Shown in pieces: positions 6,110-12,161 of a stretch of 15,907 nt of DNA. The position numbers and the translations under genes are program-made. The notes beneath the pieces are model-generated. The model made no database searches. It had not been told where the DNA came from and was given only the letters and a program-made list of their open reading frames with translations. The first letter of the stretch is position 1. The number at the start of each line of letters is the position of its first letter. This DNA is from JBBQVO01 sp038211505 (GTDB lineage Bacteria; Chloroflexota; Dehalococcoidia; DSTF01; JACRBR01), in the NCBI GenBank assembly GCA_038211505.1, contig JBBQVO010000065.1, positions 1-15,907 of the forward strand. Direction: 5' to 3'.

Positions 6110-6574
6110 TCAGTGGGCGTCGGGGCGGCGGCCTTTGTCGATGCAGTAGAAGAGGCCGACGGACTTCGCCGTGTACATCGAGTACCGGTTGTCGAAGACG
6201 AAGGTGTAGTCGCCGCGCAGTTTCACGGGAAACACGAAGTCGAAGTTGGCCGCCTTCGGTGAGGCGAACATGTCGAGGCCCTGCGCGTCAACGATGCGCA
6301 TGAGAATGTCGACGTTGCCGAGGCCTCCCTCGACGCCGAACGTGCCGCGCACGATCCAGTTCTCATCGAGCGAGACCTTCTCGCTGTGCTCGCCGCGCGC
6401 CTTCACCGGGAAGTCGACGTTCGTGCACTCCTCCGGGTGGCCGTTCGAGACCGCGCCGGCGTTCGCCGGCGTGCCGAGCGATCCCGGGTGGTAGTTGTTG
6501 AGCGCGATCCAGCCGCCGACGATGCCGCCGGCGAGCAACACAAACACCAAGATGCCCGCAACGAACGTCTTCAC
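6110..6574 (-). CDS. Membrane-anchored protein with GOLD (emp24/p24)-like domain
   Basis: A 154-residue protein. One N-terminal hydrophobic helix (4-25) acts as signal anchor, so the rest is probably outside the membrane. The beta-rich domain (about 48-146) ends in GDYTFVFDNRYSMYTAKSVG, which has the pattern of GOLD domains (G-x-Y-x-F-x-F-x-N-x(5)-S/T-x-K-x-V). GOLD domains are known for cargo or lipid-related binding in eukaryotic p24 proteins, and similar beta-sandwiches occur in bacteria. C50 and C144 bracket the domain and could form a disulphide. GTG at 6574 follows GAGGGG with a 5-nt gap. It lies 93 bp after the HAD gene on the same strand and converges on the MITE-like element. Function unknown. 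Confidence 0.65.
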   Translation of the reverse strand: MKTFVAGILVFVLLAGGIVGGWIALNNYHPGSLGTPANAGAVSNGHPEECTNVDFPVKARGEHSEKVSLDENWIVRGTFGVEGGLGNVDILMRIVDAQGLDMFASPKAANFDFVFPVKLRGDYTFVFDNRYSMYTAKSVGLFYCIDKGRRPDAH

Positions 6575-6667
6575 GCCGACCCCTCTGGAGTAGCATCGGC
6601 GGCGCGGCGGCGTTCTGGCGGGTGTGGGCGTGGGTCTTTGTCTGGAAGAGGGCGGCGGCAGGCGGCG

Positions 6668-7477
6668 CTACAGCGCGTATTCGCGGATCGCCCAGGCGAC
6701 GCCGTCGTCGAGGTTGCTGGGGCCGACGACATCGGCCTGCGCTTTCACGTCGGCGGGGGCGTTGCCCATCGCCATGCCGATGCCGGCAGCGGACATCATC
6801 TCAAGGTCGGGCGCGGCATCGCCGATCGCCATCGCGCGCTGGATCGGCACACCAACATGCTCGCAGACGATGCGGAGCGCGCGGCCCTTGTCAGCGGCGG
6901 CGTGGACGATGTTCAGATACGGCGGGAACGTCTCGCTGACGCCGTAGGCAAGGTTGAGGACGCCGGCGTAGCGGTCGACGACACGCGCGCGAAATCCATC
7001 GACCGCGTCCTGCCCAAAGAAGAGAAACGCCTCGACGCCATCGCCGACATGATCGGACAGCCGTTTCGTCCGCACCATGCCCCGCGGCAGTTTCGCCGGG
7101 TCAATATCGAGGCGGCGCGTCAGCATGTGCGTGACATCGTTGACGGTCGCCATCGATTCATACTGGCCCTCGTCGGCGATCGCGGCAATCTCGATCGCCG
7201 CGGACGCGGGCACGTCGAGCTGCAACAGGCGGCCGTCGTCGATCGGGCTGCGGATCATCGCGCCGTTGTGGCAGATGATCGGCGACGTGACGCCTAGCAT
7301 GTCTGCCGTGCGCTTCGCCAAGAGGTACCAGCGCGATGTCGCGAAGACGATGTGCACGCCGGCAGCGATCGCCTCACGCACGGCGGCGGCGTTCGCCTCG
7401 CTGACGGTGTTGGCGCGCGTCAGCAGCGTGCCGTCGAGATCGAGCGCGATGAGTTGGACCTTCGCACGGTCGTTCAC
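6668..7477 (-). CDS. Cof-type HAD-IIB phosphatase
   Basis: A 269-residue cytoplasmic haloacid-dehalogenase-superfamily phosphatase, probably acting on small phosphorylated metabolites. Motif I is DLDGTLL (13-19; D13 nucleophile, D15 acid/base), motif II is in FATSR (45-49), the motif III lysine is K197, and motif IV is GDAAPD (219-224). The usual asparagine of GDxxND is proline here, though both acidic residues remain. A C2-type cap (about 85-190) sits between motifs II and III, as in Cof proteins. The start is GTG at 7477, overlapping the radC TGA as GTGA, so translation is probably coupled to radC. Substrate cannot be predicted. Confidence 0.88.
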   Translation of the reverse strand: MNDRAKVQLIALDLDGTLLTRANTVSEANAAAVREAIAAGVHIVFATSRWYLLAKRTADMLGVTSPIICHNGAMIRSPIDDGRLLQLDVPASAAIEIAAIADEGQYESMATVNDVTHMLTRRLDIDPAKLPRGMVRTKRLSDHVGDGVEAFLFFGQDAVDGFRARVVDRYAGVLNLAYGVSETFPPYLNIVHAAADKGRALRIVCEHVGVPIQRAMAIGDAAPDLEMMSAAGIGMAMGNAPADVKAQADVVGPSNLDDGVAWAIREYAL

Positions 7478-8160
7478 TCGGCGGCGCGCTGTAACGCGGG
7501 CGCGGCCGGTTTCGGCGGGAATCCAATGCGCGAGACTTGCATGCTGACGAAGCGGCCGCCACCCATGATGATGTGATCGTTGAACTCGATGTCCATCAGC
7601 TTCGCCGCGGCCGCTACCTGCTGCGTCATCGCGACATCCGCGCTCGACGGCGTCGGGTCGCCGGACGGATGATTGTGCACGAGTACGAAGGCGTGCGCCT
7701 TGACTCGAATCGCCTCGCTCAACAGCTCGCTGATCCGCACATGGATCGTGTGTACGCTGCCCTGATAGACGGTGACACAGCTGATCATCCGCATCCGGGT
7801 GTCGAGCAGGACCACGCGCAGTTGCTCCTGTTCGAGCATGCTCATGTCAGCGAGCATGAGGTCGGCGATGTCATCCGGATTCTTCATGAGACGCCGTTCG
7901 TTGCCCTGCTCCTTCTGGATGCGCACCGCCAGCTCGAGCGCCGCCTTGATCTGCGAGACCTTCGCCGGCCCGAGGCCACTCACGGAACAGAGCTCCGCAA
8001 ACGAGGCGTGATAGATGCCGAGCAGCCCATCGAACTTCGCGACGAGCCCTTGAGCCTGCGTCAGCGCGCTCTCCTTCGATGATCCGGTGCGGAGGAGGAT
8101 CGCCAACAGTTCGGCGACGGACAGCGATGATGCGCCGTTCATGGGGCGGAGATCACGCAT
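7474..8160 (-). CDS. radC: RadC-family JAB/JAMM-domain protein
   Basis: A 228-residue protein of the RadC (UPF0758) family. An N-terminal helix-hairpin-helix region (about 50-80, with SGLGPAKVSQIKAAL) precedes a JAMM metalloprotease-like domain (about 95-214). The zinc motif is complete: E112, H162 and H164 in HNHPSGDPTPSSAD, and D175. RadC was first linked to DNA repair, but that role is disputed and its true activity is unknown. The N-terminus is about ten residues shorter than the usual RDLP...RPRE...LS...AELL layout: LSVAELLAILLRTG is reached at residue 13. ATG 8160 has no obvious ribosome site; the open frame extends upstream without an ATG. It leads the radC-HAD-GOLD-like unit. Confidence 0.9.
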   Translation of the reverse strand: MRDLRPMNGASSLSVAELLAILLRTGSSKESALTQAQGLVAKFDGLLGIYHASFAELCSVSGLGPAKVSQIKAALELAVRIQKEQGNERRLMKNPDDIADLMLADMSMLEQEQLRVVLLDTRMRMISCVTVYQGSVHTIHVRISELLSEAIRVKAHAFVLVHNHPSGDPTPSSADVAMTQQVAAAAKLMDIEFNDHIIMGGGRFVSMQVSRIGFPPKPAAPALQRAAE

Positions 8161-8268
8161 TTCATCGAGGCCGAAGTGGGCACGACATCGCAGCCGGGAC
8201 GCGCGCAGATCGAACCTCGTGACGGCAGCCGGCGGAGGCGCGTTCGTGCGAAGTTGAGGGTGCGCGCG

Positions 8269-8277
8269 TGATATAGT
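8269..8277 (+). promoter_or_regulatory. Extended -10 promoter element
   Basis: TGATATAGT gives TG-n-TATAGT, five of six matches to the -10 consensus with the extended TG. No good -35 is spaced correctly. Transcription would begin near 8284, about 25 nt before the leader ORF. The rest of the 8161-8507 spacer holds that ORF, hairpins and, presumably, the unseen radC promoter. Confidence 0.45.
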
Positions 8278-8310
8278 CGCCGTGACGAGAATGGTTCAGG
8301 AGGTACGAGC

Positions 8311-8358
8311 ATGCTGACGACAACACCACCGGTGCACGCCGAGGTCGGCGCGGAGTAG
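8311..8358 (+). CDS. 15-residue leader ORF (hypothetical)
   Basis: ATG 8311 follows a perfect AGGAGGT (8298-8304) with 6-nt spacing, one of the best ribosome sites in the window, and a promoter-like extended -10. The peptide is MLTTTPPVHAEVGAE, then TAG. It resembles no protein I know. A consecutive proline pair (TPPV) can slow ribosomes. It overlaps a small hairpin (8337-8350) and precedes two competing hairpins and the nucleotidyltransferase gene, so an attenuation or leader-peptide role is plausible. It might also be the remnant of a lost gene. Confidence 0.45.
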   Translation: MLTTTPPVHAEVGAE

Positions 8359-8363
8359 CGTCC

Positions 8364-8399
8364 AGCGGATACCTCATCCGCCGACACGATCCATCCGCT
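8364..8399 (+). promoter_or_regulatory. Mutually exclusive hairpins after the leader ORF
   Basis: GCGGAT (8365-8370) can pair with ATCCGC at 8376-8381 (6 bp, 5-nt loop). Alternatively AGCGGAT (8364-8370) pairs with ATCCGCT at 8393-8399 (7 bp). One strand with two partners just behind a leader stop codon is the layout of attenuators. No U-tract directly follows, so translational rather than transcriptional control would be expected. Confidence 0.3.
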
Positions 8400-8507
8400 C
8401 GACATCGGGTGCGCTCCTTCCCGGCTGTCGATTTTTCGTATCGCGCTGCCGCGCCGTTCGCGGCGAGGGTGCGCGCTGGTTGTGCTACCTCAAGGAGCGT
8501 TTCCGTT

Positions 8508-9176
8508 TTGTCTACTTTCTTCTCCGAAGGAACCGCGGTCCCCGAACCCGTCACACGTCTCGCTGAGTTGATGTCGTCGTATCCTCGGCCGTGGTCGCTT
8601 TGCGGCGGCTGGGCGGTCGATGCCTGGATCGGGCGCATCACGCGCGACCACGGTGACGTCGACCTGTCGGTGTTCGACGCCGATCACCGGGAGCTCTCGG
8701 ATCATCTCGCAGGCTGGCAGATGATCGCGCACACCTCCGCCGTTGACGATGACTCGACCGCGCTGTGGGACAACCGCCGGCTCCCCGTGCCCTCGCACAT
8801 CCACGCCCGATCGCCCACCGACGCCGGGCCGCTGCCGGCCGATGGAGTCTGCGAGGTGGCGTTGGGTTGGTGGCTCGATATCCAGATCGATGCGAGCGAC
8901 GGCGACGAGTGCGTTCTGAAGCGGGAGCCGCGCGTCGCCCTGTCGAGTGCGGATGCGATCCGCACGACTTCGTGGGGTGTGCCGGCGGCGGCGCCTGAGG
9001 TGTTGCTGTTCTTCAAGGCGGCGCTGCCGCGGCGGCGGGACTGGCGCGATTTCGTCGCCCTGCTCCCGCGACTCGAAGCGAAGCAGAGCGCGTGGCTACG
9101 GGACGCGATTGCACTCGCGTATCCGGGGCATCCGTGGGTCGACGCGTTGGATTGGGCGCGTTCGCGCGCGGTTTAG
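8508..9176 (+). CDS. Aminoglycoside-2''-adenylyltransferase-like nucleotidyltransferase
   Basis: A 222-residue protein with a DNA-polymerase-beta-type nucleotidyltransferase fold. The signature GGWAVDAWIGRITRDHGDVD (33-52) carries the GG loop and catalytic D50 and D52; D124 in WWLDIQI is the likely third carboxylate. A later FFKAALPRRRDWRDF (170-184) matches the C-terminal helical part of the ANT(2'')/LinB-like family. Such enzymes adenylylate aminoglycosides or lincosamides, but many chromosomal relatives have no known substrate. The start is uncertain. TTG 8508 is preferred because AAGGAG (8492-8497) precedes it and the conserved N-terminal helix follows. GTG 8409 or ATG 8571 are alternatives. 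It follows the leader ORF and ends at a strong terminator. Confidence 0.75.
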   Translation: MSTFFSEGTAVPEPVTRLAELMSSYPRPWSLCGGWAVDAWIGRITRDHGDVDLSVFDADHRELSDHLAGWQMIAHTSAVDDDSTALWDNRRLPVPSHIHARSPTDAGPLPADGVCEVALGWWLDIQIDASDGDECVLKREPRVALSSADAIRTTSWGVPAAAPEVLLFFKAALPRRRDWRDFVALLPRLEAKQSAWLRDAIALAYPGHPWVDALDWARSRAV

Positions 9177-9197
9177 GGTTACGACCGCGTGTGAAAG

Positions 9198-9228
9198 AAA
9201 GGGCCGCTCGGAGTCGAGCGGCCCTTTT
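9198..9228. terminator. Bidirectional intrinsic terminator
   Basis: GGGCCGCTCG (9201-9210) and CGAGCGGCCC (9215-9224) form a perfect 10-bp stem with loop GAGT, extended by three A-T pairs. TTTT follows on the plus strand, and AAAGAAA precedes, giving a U-rich tail on the minus strand too. It serves the nucleotidyltransferase (+) and thiolase (-) genes, which converge here. Confidence 0.92.
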
Positions 9229-9261
9229 CGCTACGAAGCAACGTTGCGTTGCGTACGGCGG

Positions 9262-10407
9262 CTACACCTTCTCCAGCACCTGGAGCGTGCAAGCCGAGCC
9301 GAGGCCGATGACGTGGGCCATGCCGACCTTCGCGCCTTCGACCTGGCGGTTGCCGGCCTCGCCGCGCAGGTGCCAGACGACTTCGCAGACGTTAGCGACG
9401 CCCGTGGCGCCGAGCGGGTGGCCCTTCGACAGCAGGCCGCCGCTCGCGTTGACGGGGATCTTGCCACCGACCGTCGTTGCGCCTTCGTCGATCATGCGGC
9501 CGGCCTCGCCCTCTTTGCAGATGCCGAGGTTCTCGTAATGCAGCAGCTCCGCCGTCGCAAAGCAGTCGTGCAGCTCGATCAGGTCGAGGTCCTCCGGCCC
9601 GATGCCGGCCTTCTCGTACGCTTCCTTCGCCGCGTTGCGCGTCAGGGTGTTGATGTCGGGCATGATCAGGTCGCGCTGCGTCCACGGGTCGGACGTCAGC
9701 ACGGATGCCGCGACGCGGATCGGCTTCGTCGTGTACTGGCGCGCCTTCTCCATCGAGCAGACGACCGCCGCCGCGGCGCCATCGCCCGTCGGGCAGCACA
9801 TGTAGAGCGTGTTCGGCCACGAGACGACTCGCGCGTTCAACACTTCCTCGAGCCCGACTTCCGTCTGGTACTGCGAGTACGGGTTGTGCATCGAGTGCTT
9901 GTGGTTCTTGACGGAGACCTTCGCGAAGTGCTCCTGCGTCGTGCCGTACTTGCGCATGTGCTCGACGCCGGCCATCCCGAACACGGCCGGCATGAGGCCG
10001 GAGCCGAGGACGCCTTCCGTGCTGTAGGCCGGGTCGCCGCCGGCGCCGCCGCCGCCGAGCAGCCCCATCTTGCCCATCTGCTCGGAGCCGATCGCCATCG
10101 CCATGTCGTAGGCGCCCGACGCCACGGCGAAGTACGCCTCGCGGAAGGCCGTCGAGCCGGTGGCGCAGGCGTTGGCGACGTTGATCACGGGCACGCCGGT
10201 CTGACCGATGATCTGCATGATCCGCTGGCCAACCATCGCGTTCGATTGATAGAGATTGCCGCTGGCGACGAGTTCGATGTCCTTCATGTCGACGCCGCCA
10301 TCCTTCAGGGCGAGCAGCGCCGCCTGCGCCGCCAGCTCCGGCACCGTCTTCTCCGGGTAGCGTCCAAACTTGATCATCCCGACGCCGATTACTGCTACGT
10401 CTCGCAT
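9262..10407 (-). CDS. Thiolase-family acyl-CoA acetyltransferase (SCP-x/archaeal type)
   Basis: A 381-residue cytoplasmic thiolase. It keeps nucleophile C81 in NACATGS, the HDCFA segment, H330 in GHPLGATG and C373 in GLGSACT. It belongs to the branch close to SCP-x and archaeal acetyl-CoA acetyltransferases rather than the classical PhaA/FadA type (GHPLGATG in place of GHPxGxSG). It catalyses either condensation of acyl-CoAs or thiolytic cleavage in beta-oxidation. ATG 10407 has AGGAG 8 nt upstream. The DUF35 gene lies 133 bp upstream on the same strand; in archaea, thiolase, DUF35 protein and HMG-CoA synthase form one complex. No HMG-CoA synthase gene is in this window. Confidence 0.92.
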   Translation of the reverse strand: MRDVAVIGVGMIKFGRYPEKTVPELAAQAALLALKDGGVDMKDIELVASGNLYQSNAMVGQRIMQIIGQTGVPVINVANACATGSTAFREAYFAVASGAYDMAMAIGSEQMGKMGLLGGGGAGGDPAYSTEGVLGSGLMPAVFGMAGVEHMRKYGTTQEHFAKVSVKNHKHSMHNPYSQYQTEVGLEEVLNARVVSWPNTLYMCCPTGDGAAAAVVCSMEKARQYTTKPIRVAASVLTSDPWTQRDLIMPDINTLTRNAAKEAYEKAGIGPEDLDLIELHDCFATAELLHYENLGICKEGEAGRMIDEGATTVGGKIPVNASGGLLSKGHPLGATGVANVCEVVWHLRGEAGNRQVEGAKVGMAHVIGLGSACTLQVLEKV

Positions 10408-10424
10408 GGTTCCCTCTCCTGATC

Positions 10425-10449
10425 CGCCGGATTCTTCATGAGTCCGGCG
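10425..10449. repeat. Short hairpin between the DUF35 and thiolase genes
   Basis: CGCCGGA (10425-10431) pairs perfectly with TCCGGCG (10443-10449) over an 11-nt loop. It lies just before the thiolase ribosome site and might influence its translation relative to the DUF35 gene. Confidence 0.4.
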
Positions 10450-10456
10450 TCTACGA

Positions 10457-10478
10457 GGACAGGTCTTAAGACCTGTCC
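10457..10478. repeat. Perfect 22-bp palindrome
   Basis: GGACAGGTCTT (10457-10467) followed directly by its reverse complement AAGACCTGTCC (10468-10478). There is no loop and no T-run, so a DNA-binding dyad or a dispersed palindromic repeat fits better than a terminator. Confidence 0.9.
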
Positions 10479-10540
10479 ATACCGTGAAATCGCGCCGCCG
10501 ATGCTTAAAATCGCCAGCGCGCGCATCTTGGGCCGGCGGA

Positions 10541-10975
10541 TCAGGCCGGATTGAAGCTGAAGGAGATCACGTCGTTGCCCTCGCGGTCGGTGCGGATCTT
10601 CTCCGTCACCATGCGCACGGGCATGCCGAACTTGAGGTTCTTCGGATCAGGCTCGACGCCGCCGATGTTGCAGCGGACGCTGACGCCCTCCGGCAGGTCG
10701 ACGATCGCCGCGATGTACGGCGTCGGCACACCGGGCGCCGACTGGTGCACGATCGAGAAGACGTGCAGCTCGCCACGATCGCTGAGCTTGACGTCTTCCA
10801 TGGCATCGGTCGAGAAGCATTTGCTGCAGGCCATGCGCGTGCCGAGGTAGGTCGCGCTGCAATTCTTGCAGCGGCTGCCTTGCAGGTACGGTTTCTCCGA
10901 CTTGTCGCCGGGGATCTTGAGGAAGGGGACAATCGGTCGTTGGGTCGGTTCTGCTGCGGCTGGCGCTTCTGGCAT
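10541..10975 (-). CDS. DUF35 OB-fold protein with rubredoxin-like zinc ribbon (thiolase partner)
   Basis: A 144-residue cytoplasmic protein. An N-terminal region is followed by a zinc ribbon with C36-x2-C39 and C50-x2-C53 (CKNC and CSKC) and an OB-fold DUF35 domain (about 60-128). In archaeal thiolase/HMG-CoA-synthase complexes the DUF35 protein bridges the enzymes and holds the CoA moiety; in bacteria it commonly pairs with SCP-x-type thiolases, as here. ATG 10975 is chosen because AGGAGG precedes it by 5 nt. An in-frame ATG at 11143 would lie upstream of the predicted transcription start. The mRNA leader would be about 150 nt. The thiolase gene follows after 133 bp. Confidence 0.88.
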   Translation of the reverse strand: MPEAPAAAEPTQRPIVPFLKIPGDKSEKPYLQGSRCKNCSATYLGTRMACSKCFSTDAMEDVKLSDRGELHVFSIVHQSAPGVPTPYIAAIVDLPEGVSVRCNIGGVEPDPKNLKFGMPVRMVTEKIRTDREGNDVISFSFNPA

Positions 10976-11128
10976 TGCGGCCTCCTGATGAACACGTGCC
11001 GCGTGCAGAATGAGATGAGATGCCGTGCCGGACGCTGGTCGGGCGCCCACAGATGTTTGCATCCACGTGCTGCACGGCCTTCCCGGATCGCCGCACCTGA
11101 AGCGCAGTCGGCCGGAGAGGCGATCGCC

Positions 11129-11157
11129 ATTATCTGCCTGCAATCGATCGCAGTCAA
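11129..11157 (-). promoter_or_regulatory. Near-consensus sigma-70 promoter for the DUF35-thiolase unit
   Basis: On the minus strand TTGACT (11157-11152), a 17-nt spacer and GATAAT (11134-11129). Both hexamers are one base from consensus. Transcription would start near 11122, leaving about 147 nt of leader before ATG 10975. The surrounding 349-bp gene-free stretch (10976-11324) holds this promoter and the octamer repeat at 11300-11323; I see nothing else convincing. Confidence 0.65.
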
Positions 11158-11299
11158 GCTCTTGATGTTCACCCCAGACGCGCAGAGACTACAGTTTTCC
11201 TGAATTGGAGTCGGGCCCCGCCGGCGATTCCGCAACACTCGGCACCGAACGGCCGGAGGTAGTCCATCATAGACCCGGCCCGATCACGATCCCCATAAA

Positions 11300-11323
11300 T
11301 CTCTGTGTCTCTGTGCCTCTGTG
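11300..11323. repeat. Octamer tandem triplet abutting a stop codon
   Basis: TCTCTGTG, TCTCTGTG and CCTCTGTG run in tandem, followed by GTTAAC. The TTA within GTTAAC (11325-11327) is the stop codon of the metzincin-like gene on the minus strand. Such CACAGAG-type strings recur in spacers of many bacterial genomes as I recall them; I cannot check here. Confidence 0.75.
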
Positions 11324-11324
11324 G

Positions 11325-11933
11325 TTAACTGCCGGCGGGCCAGCCGTAGCGCGCGGCCAACTGCGGGATGTCGAGCGTTGGCGCGTGGCGGATCAGGCCC
11401 ATCGCGTGGCCGAGCTCGTGGATGATCAGGCGCTCGCGGCGCGCTTCGATGTCCGTGCCCTGCGGGATGATGTCGTTGAGATAGATGATCGCCGTTGCGA
11501 TCTCGCCGTCGCAATTCAGCGGTAGCGTCGACGGCGGGAAGTTGCAGGCCAGACCCTGATCGTCGTACACCGTGGCGAAGCCGCCGGCACCGATCGGGAA
11601 CACGTAGCCCTTGATCTCCGGCGGATGCTCGTCGTCGTAGCGCCGCACCTCGACGACGATGTTGGCATCAGCCACCGCGGTCTGGAACGCGAGCATCGGC
11701 GTCGCGTCGGCATACATCTGCACGGACGTCTGTACCGCCGGCGACCAATCGTTGCCTCCCGTCTCATCGAGGATCGCGACGCGCAGGGGCGCATGCGATC
11801 CGAAGACGTAGCCCGTGGCCGGCCGCTGATCGAACGAGATGACGCCGCTGCACGCCGCCGTTGACGCGGCGAACACAACGATCGCCGCAAGCGCGACGAT
11901 CCGGCGCGAGAAGATTGTGCGTGACAAGCGCAA
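11325..11933 (-). CDS. Metzincin-like zinc metalloprotease lipoprotein, no Met-turn
   Basis: A 202-residue exported protein. A hydrophobic signal (11-27) ends at STAAC, a plausible but imperfect lipobox with C28. The catalytic helix carries the full metzincin motif HELGHAMGLIRH (172-183: H172, H176 and H183 as zinc ligands, E173 as base), as in matrixins. After it only about 19 residues remain (APTLDIPQLAARYGWPAGS). The LDIPQLAARYG part resembles the end of matrixin domains, but no methionine lies between the third His and the C-terminus, so the usual Met-turn is missing. C130 and C141 may form a disulphide. The start is TTG at 11933 (11927 also possible); no ATG exists between it and an upstream stop. 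Activity is uncertain. Confidence 0.75.
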   Translation of the reverse strand: MRLSRTIFSRRIVALAAIVVFAASTAACSGVISFDQRPATGYVFGSHAPLRVAILDETGGNDWSPAVQTSVQMYADATPMLAFQTAVADANIVVEVRRYDDEHPPEIKGYVFPIGAGGFATVYDDQGLACNFPPSTLPLNCDGEIATAIIYLNDIIPQGTDIEARRERLIIHELGHAMGLIRHAPTLDIPQLAARYGWPAGS

Positions 11934-12085
11934 CTGCCTGGCGGGGCAGCATCACCGGCGGGGTGCCGATGTCGCGGCAATTCAGATCGCCGCATCGATC
12001 CAAACGCGCGCCAGCGTCAGGCGTTGTCAACTACGCAGGAATCGGAGCTTCTTGACAGACGGAGCGGAGAGCGGGAACGGCAACA

Positions 12086-12161
12086 AGGCAACAGCCAACA
12101 GCCAACAGCCAACTGCAAACAGCAAACTGCTATCGCTATCTGCTATCTGCTACCCCCTATC
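12086..12161. repeat. Degenerate heptamer array covering a gene 3' end
   Basis: Eleven units in 7-bp phase: AGGCAAC, AGCCAAC three times, TGCAAAC, AGCAAAC, TGCTATC, a 6-bp GCTATC, TGCTATC, TGCTACC, CCCTATC. The unit drifts from AGCCAAC to TGCTATC while the period holds with one slip. The TAG stop of the YdjM-like gene (minus strand, 12150-12152) is inside the TGCTACC unit. The rest of the 11934-12149 spacer shows no gene. Confidence 0.8.

Noticed and set aside
6386..7297. Plus-strand open frame opposite the HAD and GOLD-like genes
   Set aside because: Composition is that of an antisense shadow; the minus-strand HAD motifs are unmistakable.
8397..8507. Use of GTG 8409 as the nucleotidyltransferase start
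   Set aside because: No ribosome site, and the added 33 residues show no family similarity; kept only as an alternative.
8947..10422. Long open frame on the plus strand across the thiolase region (about 490 codons)
   Set aside because: Its product is Arg/Ala/Asp-rich low-complexity typical of a GC-rich antisense frame, and the minus strand encodes a clear thiolase.
10976..11143. Longer N-terminus for the DUF35 protein
   Set aside because: It would start upstream of the near-consensus promoter's transcription start and lacks a ribosome site, whereas ATG 10975 has AGGAGG.
12002..12030. Promoter on the minus strand with TTGACA (12025-12030) before the metzincin-like gene
   Set aside because: The hexamer is a consensus -35, but no acceptable -10 lies 16-18 nt downstream.
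12086..12161. CRISPR array
   Set aside because: The unit is 7 bp with no spacers, and no cas gene is present; the same applies to 3191-3246.
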